A stretch of DNA of 64,000 nt, taken from Trichobilharzia regenti. Lineage: Eukaryota; Platyhelminthes; Trematoda; Strigeidida; Schistosomatidae. Numbering within the stretch: the stretch's first letter is position 1; every line of letters begins with the position of its first letter. The stretch lies in contig OX235270.1 in the NCBI GenBank assembly GCA_944472135.2, forward strand, positions 71,557,168 through 71,621,167. The letters are read 5' to 3'. Both the position numbers and the translations under genes were made by a program. Shown here one piece after another: positions 27,801-41,479 of this stretch. The notes under the pieces are model-generated. The model made no database searches. It saw only the letters and a list, made by a program, of their open reading frames with translations, and was not told the origin of the DNA.

Positions 27801-30800
27801 AATTTTAAGGGTCTTACGAATCTCCACCTTTCTCAACAAATAGACACTGTCATCAAAAGATGCACTATCAGACATTCTCTCCTTTATTTCGCTTTAATTT
27901 TCCAATAAGTTACAGTTTGCAAGTCTACGTCAAGACTGCATTCAGTTTGCAAGCTAGGTGTCCGAGAGAGAATTCTCGTGATACATACATCTTGATGATC
28001 TTAATTATTTCATACAAAATTTGAGACAAATCTTTCAACGGTTTATTACTTGACCATCCTTCTTACTCAAGGATAATAACCACAATGTTCATCTAGTTTG
28101 CTAAACCGCCTATCTTACAAATACGAAATTGGAGGGAACGGATGCCTGTTATAATCACTGGTGAACCTTGTTCACGAATTAATAGTAGGTAAACAGTTCC
28201 ATTAGAAAAAAAGACAGTCAGACTCCACAACACTTTTTTGTATGAGAAAAGAGGATAATTTATTATTTTACTAAATGGGGAATAGGCTTAGAGTAAAGAA
28301 AATCATTCAACATCTTACCGACAGTGTCAAAAGCATTTGTCTGACTGACAATACGATGCATAAGGTCTCCTGTTGCATATTCACTTGTGCCAGTGTATAG
28401 AAAATGTTCTAATGGAACTGGACGAGTTTCCGTCGCAACCACATGAATCTCACAACCACGAATTTGGCCTAACCATTCAGCAAGCTCTAGGTGATTAGGC
28501 ACTGAGGCGCTCAACATTACAAGTAGAACATGCTTGGGCAGCATTATCATAATTTGCTCCCAAACATAACCTCTCTCGGGGTCATTAATATAGTGAACCT
28601 GAACAAAAAGAGAAAAATTACAAACAATTAGTAAAGTAAACGGAGTTCAGAGGAAAGACATTCAGGGATCGACACCCGCCAGACCCTCCAAAAACTTATC
28701 TAACCTGCAGTGATTCCCGAAAAGTAGGAGAGAGAAAGTCGTCTTGTCACTGAGTCCGTTTTAGCTGACTCTACAGTGTTAAACTAACATTTTTTATAAG
28801 TTACACTACATAAAAGGGAAACATGTCTAAAAGAATATTTAGACAGCGTTATTGAAAGACGGAGTTCGCCTGCGAAGCCTACAGTTTATATCGTCCCAAA
28901 GGAAGATGTCTACACCAAATTATCCTACAACGAAGAAGTAAACAGTAATGATATAAGATGAAGATCAGATCCTGTCATCCGTAAATCTTACTGTGCAATC
29001 CGGCTTATAATTATCAAGAAAGTCAAAATGAGGCTATACCATAAGCCTCGATATTACACAAGTAATTATGTCACACCTCGTAATGTATACGAATATACGT
29101 GTGTTTGGGTGTGGTGGCAGACTACCGATCTCACCTACAGCAAAACAAAAACTGTCAGATGTTTCACGTTGGAATACCCTGGGATGATAGCTCTCCACTC
29201 CTGGCCCATCACCACTGTGTGTACAAAATTAATTTACTGTTGTTATTATTATTATTATCATTAACCTACCATAGTAATCCTTATGTGATTCTATTACCAA
29301 GACTGTCGTTACATACTATCCTTCCTTCATATGCTTAAATCTCTTATGATTTTGTTTATTTTAATTCGCCTTTGATTTCTATTTGTATTTCATATTTAAT
29401 ACATGTGAATGAATAAGTGATCCGACTGTTCGAAATGTAATGGCTCAAATACATCTCAGTTTCTTTTCCAGATGAACTACCTGTTCTAGTAATGCTATCC
29501 AAATCTATTAAAACGACTAGTTGTTTTGTTATATTTTCACTTCATGCGTATTTAGAAAGAGTTCTGCAACTAATTCTATTTGCAAATGGAGAAAAGTTTC
29601 TAAAATTTAAAAATAAAACTACACATAACATGAATCTTTCAAGATATACCTGTAAATTAATGTGAAAAAAATTAGTATTAAATAACGTCTCCACAGTGTT
29701 ATTTCACACTCTTTATCTCTGACTCAGAAATGCAAATAAACAATTGATCGCGAACTACTCTACCTATAATCAAAGCCATAAGGCACACGAGTGTGTCTGC
29801 TGATACTGATTAGTTTTTTTACCACTCCGTTATGCATAAAGTGTACGACGCTGATAATCCACGCCTAAGGTTTTGCGATAAATAAAAACAGGATACGATT
29901 TCACTTCATGAGTGTCCACGACAACTAGGTTGTCAGACACGCAAAATTCTACTTCTAAATTGTTCAGAGACTTAGCCCATCGCCGAAAACATTCCCAACA
30001 AGTTGCAGACTTTTTTCAACAGCTATTTTTGTTGGCTCCATAATGAAGATCAGATGGCTGGTCGGAAAGCATAACCAACAGAGAATCCCAGGATCCAACT
30101 AACTGGCAAGATTTTGCCTGACGAATATGCCAGGTCATCACTCAGGTGGCCCGTTAATGGGAAACCGCGAGTTGGATGTCCAAGAGTGACAGGATGGAGA
30201 GCGTGTGGGGAGAAGGAGACATGTTGCTGAAGCAATATGTTCCACCCCTAACCCAAGAAAACAATAATAATACACATCCCTAGCCGTCCTTTACTACTAT
30301 GCTGTTTGATGAATAAATGGAAAGCCATAAAGGACTACCACTTGCCCATAAAATTAATTACAAATAATCACAGGCATCTTAATAGCACTGCAAGCAAAGT
30401 TAAGAAGCTGAAAAACACGCTTTACTATTGAAAGGTAATTTAGCCTTGCCAATGATTACTTGAATGTTTTGCCACATTGAGAACGACACAGATAATGACT
30501 GGAAAAGAAAATAATTATTACTTCATTTCAAAGGCGCAACATGACTAGAAAATACACTTGATTATGCAGTTATTTCACATGAAAAAGTACTATGTTCTCA
30601 CTATAGCATGTAGCTATACAAATCCAATAATACGAATATTAGTCTGCGTTATGTTCAAATATTCTTATTTACAGAGCACGTATATAGACAGTTTTCATGA
30701 AATCAATAAACTCATTTATATAGTTTTAATATGTTATATAACAAAACTTCACCCGGTTAACGAGATCGCTAGTTTTCTACCCGGTCCGAGGCCCTCGTAA

Positions 30801-33800
30801 AGAGAGAGGGTTGTGTGTAGGGCTAGAAACTCTACACCACTAAACCTATCAAACCGACAGAGAAACCTCAACACACAGAAAATATATTCACAATATTCAA
30901 ATGACAACAATCTTATTCGTCGCTCGAATCGGAGAGGCGAGAGGACACGGCTTACTGGCGAAAGCTGGCCTCCGGGAAGCCAGTCAGTCAACCAGCCGAT
31001 GTGTCTTCTCTCGATGAGAGCAAGAGTTAGATTGAGGACGTGGAATGTCTGTACAATCTACGAGACTGGCTGGAAAGGCTTCCCAAGTAGCCAAGGAAAT
31101 GCGAAGATATGGCATACATATGCTGCGAACCTGAGAAAGCAGATGGAATGGATGTGGATTGACAACATTGTCAACTGGAGAGTCAGTAATCTACTCCAGT
31201 CTGGTCACCCAGACGACAACCACGGACACACTAAGACAGTGAGTGTCTATGATGATGTCGCCAGCGTCAGCCAAAGCTCTAATGCAATGGGAACCAATCT
31301 CATCCTGCAGGATCATGACAACAAGATTCAACTCCATAAGAAGGCAGGAAGGTTACAATTATCATGCAATAATGCTACGCACAGTGCTACAAACAACGCG
31401 GAACAAAACAAGAAGGGAAGAGTTTTACAGACAACTACAAACAGTAATGGACAACACCGCAAGTGGTAACATCAAAATCCTCATGAGCGATATGAACGAC
31501 AAACTGAAACCTGATAATACTCGAAGAGGATTCATCATGGATCAAGAGACTCTCACCTGGAGAAATGAATGAGAATGGAGAGCTATTTGCAGACTTCTGC
31601 TCTCCCAACGATTTGGTGATCGGAGGGAGTGTGTGCATACACAAGGATATACACAAAGCCAGCGACATTGATTTCGTCTGACGGACATGCCACAAATCAA
31701 ACAGATTTCATATCAATACTGATCAAGGAAGTGGAGGCTGACACAGCTAGTCGGCTGGATACAAAGTCGAGAAGGGAAGCAGATGTCGGAGGGCTCAGAC
31801 CACCATCCAGTTCTAGGAATCTTCAAAGTGAAGCTGAAATCCTTCAGAACAACTGGAAACAGGCCACCATAATTCAATTTCAATATTCAGGAACTGAAGG
31901 ACAAAACTATAACCCATGCTTTCATTACAGATATCAGATGAAAGCAAATTAGGAGACACTACGTAGCATCAATGAGGAAGCCTGTGTGGAAGAACACTGA
32001 ACTAACTCTCTGTTGGTGATGTTCAAGGGTTCGTGTACAGCTGCTCTAGGAAGAAGGAAGAGAAAAGACAAAGAATGGCTCTCAATGGACACCTATCTGG
32101 AAGCTAATGAAATGGAGGAGAGGAGGATGATGAGACAGGAAATGACTCAATGCAAAGATGGGCAACAAAACGAGAATCTGAGTCCAATCTACAACACCCA
32201 GAATAAAGAAGTGAAGAAGAGTGGTAGGAAAGACCAAAGACAATTCTACGACACACTGTCAACGGAATCAGAAGAGGCAGACTGCAGGTAAAACAGACCT
32301 CAGGACATTATATCAAATAACCAGGTCTCTATTTGCGAAGAGATCAACCCTGATGATGAAACCATAAAAGATGCTCAAGGAAACCAGATTACCGAGTAGG
32401 AGGAACAAATTAAACAATCGGATGATCTGATAACTTCAAAGGACTCTTGAATCAACAAACACCTACAATTCGCCGAGAAATGCCAAATGCGGATCCGGAG
32501 ACCGCAGCGGATATGCTTACGCCACCATTGCAAAACGCTTGGAAGGATGAATAGGTACCTAAGAATTGGAAGAAAGGCTATCTTGTGGCACTACCAAAGA
32601 AGGAAATCTAGGGCCTCATAAAAAACTGACGCGGAATCATGGTGTTGTCCACGACAGGTGAAATACTAAGTCTCATCATCATCCTGGAGAGAATAAAGCA
32701 TACACTGGATAAAGAACCCCTCTCTGAAACACAGCGGATTCAGGAAAGATTGAAATGCAACTCAACTTATCATCATCACAGAAAACAAAGCATAGAATCG
32801 CAGTCCAACCTCTACCTACATCAACTTCATCGACTTCGAGAAGTCCTTCGACAGCATTTACCGAGACGTAATGTGGTAACTACTTGAAAACTACGGCGTA
32901 CAGAGCCCAAGTCTATACCAACCTCATTAAACACCAAAATGACAATGCCACATGTCAGTCAGGTGATCCACAACGGGAAACTCAGCGAGGCGGCCTAAGT
33001 GCATACATGAGTAAGATAAGGCGGCCTGCCTATTATCACCGATGATATTCTCAAACGTGGCGAGCTGGATTATGCTTCAAACTATGGGGGGGGGACGAGG
33101 AGACAGGAGTACACTGGACCACAGACGACAAGACTCTAGAAGATCTGGATTCCAAATGTGGATGATGCATGTCTAATGTCACACAATCTCGAACACTTGC
33201 AAGCAAAAACCCAAAAACTGGCTGAAAAAGCTGAAGCAGCTAAGACACGACTGCAGCTGAACATAGAGAAGACGGAAGTGATGAAGATAACCAACGAACA
33301 GCAACAACAACAACAACCAGCACCAGTCACTATCAAAGACAGATTTAACAGAGGTCATCTCCTTCACTTATCCAGCCAGCCAACCAGCTAGCCAGCCAGG
33401 AAGCGTCGTTTCAACCATAGACAGTCGGAACAGATGGAGATGTCAAAGCTAGCCGGAATCGGTAAGGCAAGATACGCCTTCATCAACCTGAAACCGATTC
33501 GGAAATCTTCTGCTTCATTGAGCCTGCATGAGGAACAAGATTCAGATTCTCAACACCAATATCAAGTCGGTCAGTTCTTCTATACGGATCAGAGACTTGC
33601 ACTGCGTGTCAGTGACGAAAAGGATTTCCAAGAGGCTGCAAACTTTCACCAGGAGCTGCCTCCTTCACTGGCTGGCTGGCTGGCTGGCTCCATACTGAAG
33701 ATGAAATGGCCCGCCAGCCAGCCATTCAGTCAGTCAGAAAGAATTAGTAAAAAGAAACTCTGGGATCAAACCAACCAAGAACCGATCGTCCACCAAATAT

Positions 33801-36491
33801 ATGGGAGAAAATGGGGATGGATGGATCCGTCACACATTGAGGAGACTGTCGAATGACATCGTTCGCCAGGCCATTGCTCGAGTGGAATCCAAATGGAGAG
33901 AAAGGAGTGGGTTGTCCGAGGATGATATGGAGGAGATTGTGTGAAGATGTGATGAGAGATTATGGGCGATTGTAGACCCAGTTAAAGAAGATGTCAGGGA
34001 GTGAAGTGGAGGTGTGTTGTTGAAGCCGCATGTTCCACTTGGAACTCAACAGAACAATAGCAATAATATTTCGAACACATACTCCAAATTCATTTTATTG
34101 ATCACCTCAATTACATCACGCTGATGGAGGTTTGTCCTTCGTCAAGCAGTGGTGTTAATTACATAGGGATAAGAGTATTTTTCTGTAACTTCAACAAGAA
34201 CAGCAACAACAAAGAAGAATATGCACTTGCGACGGACCCTGATTGGATGCGCTCGGAAGTGTAGTTCTTGTCATTAGGGTGGTGTCACAGACCTTCCATT
34301 TTTAAACAATTTTGTCTTACTGGTCAAACTAGTCAATGGGTAGATCTTTAAGAAAATTGAAATCGTCTCTATGTCACAGTACACGATGCAGAATAAAGTC
34401 GGACTTTTGAGGCGCTAGGCCTAGAGAAGGCGGTGATTGTCTAAACCTGTTCACTTCCCGTGTGCCTCAAAACAACAACAACAACAACAACTGAAGCTAT
34501 TAAGCCACTCAAACCTCTGAATGCTATCTAGTGAATATCAGAAAAGTTAAAGTAATTAGTTTACTGAAAATAAAAAATTTACTCAGAAATACGCATTTGG
34601 AACTGCTGACAGATTTTAGTAAATTTGTGCATTTAGCATTTCTGGAGTGAACAAGTTTAATATCCAGTATCCCTGTATTTTCAAGCGATTAACTACAATG
34701 TGAACTAGATGGTTCATTTCATCAGCATTTTTTTCCTTATCAGCATATAGATCCTGGAGCTTACTGTGATATGGATTGATGTAAACTGGAGTCATGACCA
34801 TTTTCGTTTCAAATCACCAATACATGTGTTTAGGAGAGAAATATTTAAATCACTTTCAAATTTAGGGTTAAGAAACAACAGAAACAGCAACGAAATAAAT
34901 GGTCAGCAACTTCGCTGAATAAACGATTTTACTTACTTCATCCAAAACTACTATCTCGAGATCCTTGATCATTTCAGAGCTTGAACACAACATGTTGTGT
35001 AACACTTCAGTAGTCATAATCAGTAGTGGTGCCTCAGGGGCCAACCTTATATCACCGGTAACTAAACCAACGTTTCCATTAAATTTTTTCCTAGAGTGTA
35101 TTGAAAAATTTATAATAATAATAAAGGTTAGAATAGTTTATATGTTTATACATAACGAGTTTTAGTCTACCTTAAAATTCACGAGGAAATAAATTCCAAA
35201 GTCTTTCATGTTCAAATGTGTCTTAACAGCCATTCATGTTTTACATACACATAGGTATTAGCCTGTCAACCGAAAACTCTATATATGAAGTGGGCCTGGT
35301 GCGCAAGCACAACTATGGTGTTCTGAAGTTGAATGTTTGAACGGATGACCCATATATCATAACACATAACATAACACAACAAACTGAAAAGAGGATTTCA
35401 CACATACTTTGATGTTTTACTATGAATCACTCACATAATTCATTAGTTCATAGTCTACCGCTTAATACAGCCTTTTGTAATGCAGTGTTGTAGTTTCATA
35501 GACAGACTTGATATAATGTCCGATAAGATTGAAATTTAGAGTGTATTATACTCTATTCTAAGAACATGCAGTTATTCACTACCTGGTGTTAAAATACTTA
35601 ACTTACTGATTTGGCTGAATTATTCTACGTTTATAAGCCATTACACTGGTATGGAGCAAAGCTTCAGTACAGAATGTTACAACTAAACTGAATAAATGCA
35701 TAGATTTTATAGGAATCTTATAACTTTCTAGACAGTTATGCAATGAACCTCCTGTTTAATTGGTAAGCTGGTCACTCTCTGCCTACGGCTTGTTTCTACG
35801 GCTGATAATCTAACTGCTGCCACCTTTTTACAAAATCAAAATAAACTGAATGAATGAGTGTTATGCCTAGAGAAATTGGCAGATACCAGTGATTCAAGAT
35901 AAAAACCCATAAGCTGGACTACAGAGTTATGTCTGCTACTTCTATGTGAAAACAGATTCCAGTGACCAGGGTATTCGGATAATATTCGGTGGGATGGAAT
36001 TTGACACTATATGGTAGCAAAGTCTGTGAGACATTACAGTAGACAATAAGGATAGGTATATTTGTGTAAAATACACATATATATTAACTAACCGGAAATC
36101 GTAAAACTTTTGGTTTGATAAAGCCTTGACTGGGCTAGTGTAGATTACTCTTGACCCACGACGCAAACAAATAGCACATGCGTATTCTGCAATAGCAGTT
36201 TTACCAGATGACGTATGCGCTGCTACAAACACTGTTTGGTTGTTTTCAAGGCAAAGTATTGCACGTTTTTGAAATGTGTCCAGTTCAAATTCCCAATCTA
36301 ATGCTGGATTGAGTACTATTGTTTTCAATGGTGGAAGGCGGGTTACAGTATCCTCCTGAAGTAGCAATAATGATGATAATGGTTACTTAAAGAATAAAAT
36401 ATGCTGGATGAAATAAGAATTATTAGACGCTGACACAGACATATTTTAATACTAGTTCGAAATGTACACCATAAACAAAAGCAAGCGGATG

Positions 36492-36532
<41 letters not shown>

Positions 36533-39500
36533 TTGCTCGGTTTTAGTCTTTATGACGGATAAAAACCTGTCAAAAAAGCAAAAATACGTTAGTTCTTCAT
36601 CACATTTCCATAAAATGTGCGTCGGTGGCACAGCGGTTAGGACTCTCGCCGATCATGTACATGGTCCGGGGTTCGAGCCCACGCCGACTCACACCTGATA
36701 TCTATTGTCGACCTGCGAAATTTGGGCTATCGATATCCATGTTGAAAATTCCATTCTTGTACCAAAAATACGGTGTGGAATCAAACTATAATAAAAATTT
36801 AAAAAAATAAAAAATATTTTGAGGTCCCCATGATTATGTTGACTTTCCGTAAGTGGCATTGCAAAAGGCGTGTTTACTTGAACAAACTTTCTCTATATAC
36901 GCCATACGCTGTTATCATCTTTGTGTTACGAGTTACATCAAAAATTTAGACAGATTTTGCCGTCTGTTAAACTGATTATACTACTAATCTACAACTGGCT
37001 GGTTATTTTATCGATTAAATGAAATTAAACTGGTACTAACTAACCTATTAATAGTGTTAGCGGATATAGGGTCAGGCTGGAAAAAAGCTAGCGGCGGTCA
37101 AAACAAAACATGGCACCAGTCAATGAAATCTACAACAGTTAGTCTAAGCCTGTCACGTAGGAAGGTGTAGACTTCCAAGCTGGGGTCCTCGGGACGGTAA
37201 AAATCAATGGTTGGAAACAATTGGTGACATGGCTCAAAATGGTTCTCAGTGGCGCAGATGAATCCACTCCTTGTGACTTATGATTTCCAGTGAAACTGTT
37301 TTATTCTTCGTTATTACTCCTCCTTTGTCTCACACCTCTGTTTACTGCCCATATTATGCATTTCTTCTACTTTCTTCTCTTGCTTTGTGCACTACAAGGA
37401 GGGAGTGTGGCGACTTGAACTACCGCACATTTGTGCAAAGTTCTATGTCGAAAACAGACAGATAGACAGACAACCTATTAATAGCGCTAGTTAGTTAATA
37501 GTGTGGTCGAGTGATCAGAGCTTGAGGAAGAGCTGTATTCCTCGTGCAAGCTCTTTATGAATTGATATCAGAATAAAGAACAAGTATACACTTATACGTA
37601 TACTGTGAGAAATCCTGAATTTTTAACAAACAATAAGTTGTCATCTACGAACAAAAGTACGAACTAGGTAATTCAGAGATACACAATATTTAACAGATAA
37701 TAAAATGATTGACAAAGCATGTGTAATCCAAAAATGCCCATAAGGGACCAACAAATTCTTACAGATATAAATACATAAAACTGTGTTTCTTTATCTTAGG
37801 ATAAACTTGATTATGTGGTTTGTTGTTTTATAATGGGATATAATGTATGCAATCTATGTTCAATATGGTTCTTGTAAGCCATTGAAAATTTCGGAATCGA
37901 AACATCTACTTCCCTTATTTATGATACATGAAATGCACACTGCTAACCGATTTAAAACGAGTTATGTAATCAGACTGTTTAGTGAAGAAAATACAATCAT
38001 GTGAATACTTTCTAACTTTCTTGAACCAAACATGCACTATTGATGCTTATGAACACTATGAATAGAGATGTATTTCCTTACAGAAAAAACAACATTCAAA
38101 AATAAATTGACACATAATCAACACGAGAGAAAAAGAGGCAATCATTAGGATAGTGATTAGACTGATTTCATTTTTCGAGTCACATCACTGCACACAAGAC
38201 AATGTGTCCGCATATGACACACAACATTCTTCTGTCTAGAGAACTTGTCCACCAGAGCGGTTAGGTGAAATCTTTTTTCTCAGGCATTAACTATTCAGTT
38301 CTGTACATTGGTAGGGCAGGAAAAAAAGAGCAGCAAAAATCGATGGAATATGCTTTCGCCTACATTGTACAACTACAGAACCACGATTTATTAAATAATA
38401 ATAAGCAATAAATAATCAAAAGTTCAGTATTCCCCTAAAATCAAATACTAGGTGTAAAACAAATTACACCTTTCCTTGTAAAACAGACAATTTTCAGACG
38501 TGACGTAAATATTAGGTGACCAACTCTATGAAGAAAAGTAATGGCATTTATTTTCCGGAAACTTAATTGAATTAGTATGCGCTGGAGGTTCAGCGGTAGA
38601 ATGAAATGCTCACCAACCAACCGACTGCCGTAAAAGGAAGAATAACACCGCTGACACTTGAAGTTCAAAGATAAAAGCTTGAAGCCTTATGTTCCACTCC
38701 GAACATAAAAGAATAAAATTATAATAGTAATGAAATAATTGAATCAGTACTTTATCTACAATGACCTAAGTTACCTTAAAACTGTAATAAAACGGGTAAT
38801 TTTCATTGTGCACTTTGCAGTTGAGTAGATGTTCGACTATCAACCAAAGGGCGGGTGTACTGCTCATCAGTCCGCTCCGTCCTCCTTTATGGTTGTGAGA
38901 CCTGGCCACTGAGAGTGGAAGACATGAAAAGACAAGCTGCCTTTGATCATAGGTGCCTGCGTTCTATTTCCCGTGTAAAGTGGCATAATAAGGTGAGCAA
39001 CATGGAGGTTAGGCGTAGAGTTCTAGGTAAACAGGGGAAATCAATCGACGAAGTCGTGAAGCTACAAAGACTGAGATGGTTAGGACATGTGTTACGTATG
39101 CCAAGCCATCGCCTCCCTCGACGAGCAATGTTAGCGGATATAGGGTCAGGCTGGAAAAAAGCTAGCGGCGGTCAAACAAAAACTTGGCATCAGTCAATGA
39201 AATCCACAACAGTTGGTCTTAGCTACGTAGGAAGGTGTAGACTTCCAGGCTGGGGTCCTCGGGACGGTAAAAATCAATGGTTGGAAACAATTGGTGACAT
39301 GGCTCAAAATCGTTCTCAGTGGCGCAGATGCATCCACTCCCTGTGACTTATGATCTTCAATGAAACTGTTTTGTATTTCTTTATTACTCCTTTGTCTCAC
39401 ACCTCTGCTCACTGTCTCTATTATGCTTTACTTTGTTCTCTTGCTTCGCGTGCTACACGGAATGTGGCGACTTGAACTTCCGCACATTTGTGCAAAGTTC

Positions 39501-41444
39501 TATGTCGAAAACAGACAGACAGACAGTTGAGTAGATACCGACAAAATCAAATAGATAACTTTCCATCTGGTTTAGGTAGAGCTGCCAGATGTATATTTAA
39601 TCCTTCAAGGATGCGAATACATCTAAATTTGAAATGTATTATATGATATCCAGGGTGTGGTCCAACAGCAAAATGGAGTTCAGAATAACAGAAACAAAAC
39701 ACTAAATTGATGAAATATGCTGAAAGAGTTAGAAAATACGTTCACTGTTGTCAATTTTCGGTTCTTGAAAAGGAACTCCAGTATACACAAAGAATCCTGA
39801 TAGTTACCCTTTGGGGTTGATTTCACAATGAAGTAAAAGTCTACATATGACTTGGGTCAGTTTAACTTACTTTCGTATCTCATTGAGAATCACAAGACGG
39901 AAAATAGAGTTATGAGAGTTGCTGCAATTTCTTTTGAGGAGGATGTAAAAAGTGTTTCAATTAACACTATCAAGACTGGTTGTACCCTAAGTGATGATGG
40001 GAGCAGCACTCCGTCAGCTACATTCTTCTCACCAAGACATTAACAGAATGAAGGCAGATGCTCAGAACTGTTTCTTCATTAAATCTAGATGGAAAATTGG
40101 AATACACAGCCCACATTTGTAGCGAATATGCAGCAGATGCTAAGTTATCAACAACAGCGGAATAACAGTCAAAGTCGACCCAAGAAAGCGGATGGTCTCG
40201 GAATTCATATTCACTTGGGTGGTCCAATCCAAATAAAACAGTTCTTGATAGTGACAGATGCATTTCGCTCAATGGTTAGAAGTTCTTATCACAGAGAATA
40301 TTCCTTCAACAGCGGTTTTGAATTACTCGATCTGGTGGTGACTGATAATGTTACTCAGTTTACATCAAAACTTCTTCAACATTTCTGTCAGAACAACAAC
40401 ATCCGACATATCCTATGTCCATCCTATCATCCTCAGTTGAATGGTCAAGCTGAACGCTTCTTTAATACACTTAAAAGCACTGTCAAAGAAAGAGTGGGAG
40501 GGAGAATAACTCAAACGTTCCCTTTGGACTGTAAATCACCAGCGAATCCATTGAATATAAATCGACCATCACCCAGTGAAAATCTTTTCAGAGAAAATTT
40601 CGTACTATGCTGGATAATTTACTCTCAAAACGCAAAATCGAAACATCTATAAACACGAAGATGGAGGAGCAGTAAAATAAACGTTCACCGTTTTCGAACA
40701 GATAAAGCAAAATGGACCGCCAAGGTCATAGGAGAGAAGTGTGGGACAGTTACTGATTAAGCGAAAGCCAGAGAATCTCTAGAGTCAAGACGGATGAATC
40801 TGATCAGCAAACGACAAAGAGCTAGAGATATCATTTATCGACTTCAAGAAAATTTACCCATGAAAATGCTGTACAGAGGACCAAGTACGAAAAAACAAGT
40901 GAATAAATGTCAGAAGCACTACCAAGATCGCAGAGCGATTTCGAGGACACCCTTAATATCTTCAAATAGTTCTCTAATAGGAGACTCACTAATAAAAAGG
41001 TGTCAAGACATTCAGACACATGAATCATTCTTTACGTGACTAACATAATTCATTCCACTGAATAACAGACACAAAGCAAGTATGACAAATGTAGCAGGAA
41101 AACTTGAGTTCATTTTTATTACTTCATGGATTACTTTCAACAACCACCTACCTACGGCCTAACCATTAAATCTGGAATGATGTAGGTTGTTAAATTATTT
41201 GACGCATTGACTATTTACAAATTAATTAAGAGAATATTCATGAAAAGTAGGTCTAAGTTCAAAATTTCGGATGGAAATAAATCTTAACTAGAAACAGAAT
41301 ATCAGTGAAACATTTTTAATAAAATCGCTGAAGAGAGTACAGTGAGTGATTTTCGGATGGGAAAGTAAACTTCTTTATACAGAACAAAAAGTGCAGAAGA
41401 ATGCATGACGTAATAAAAGATTGTGTGACATTGTGTAAATTTAA

Positions 41445-41479
<35 letters not shown>

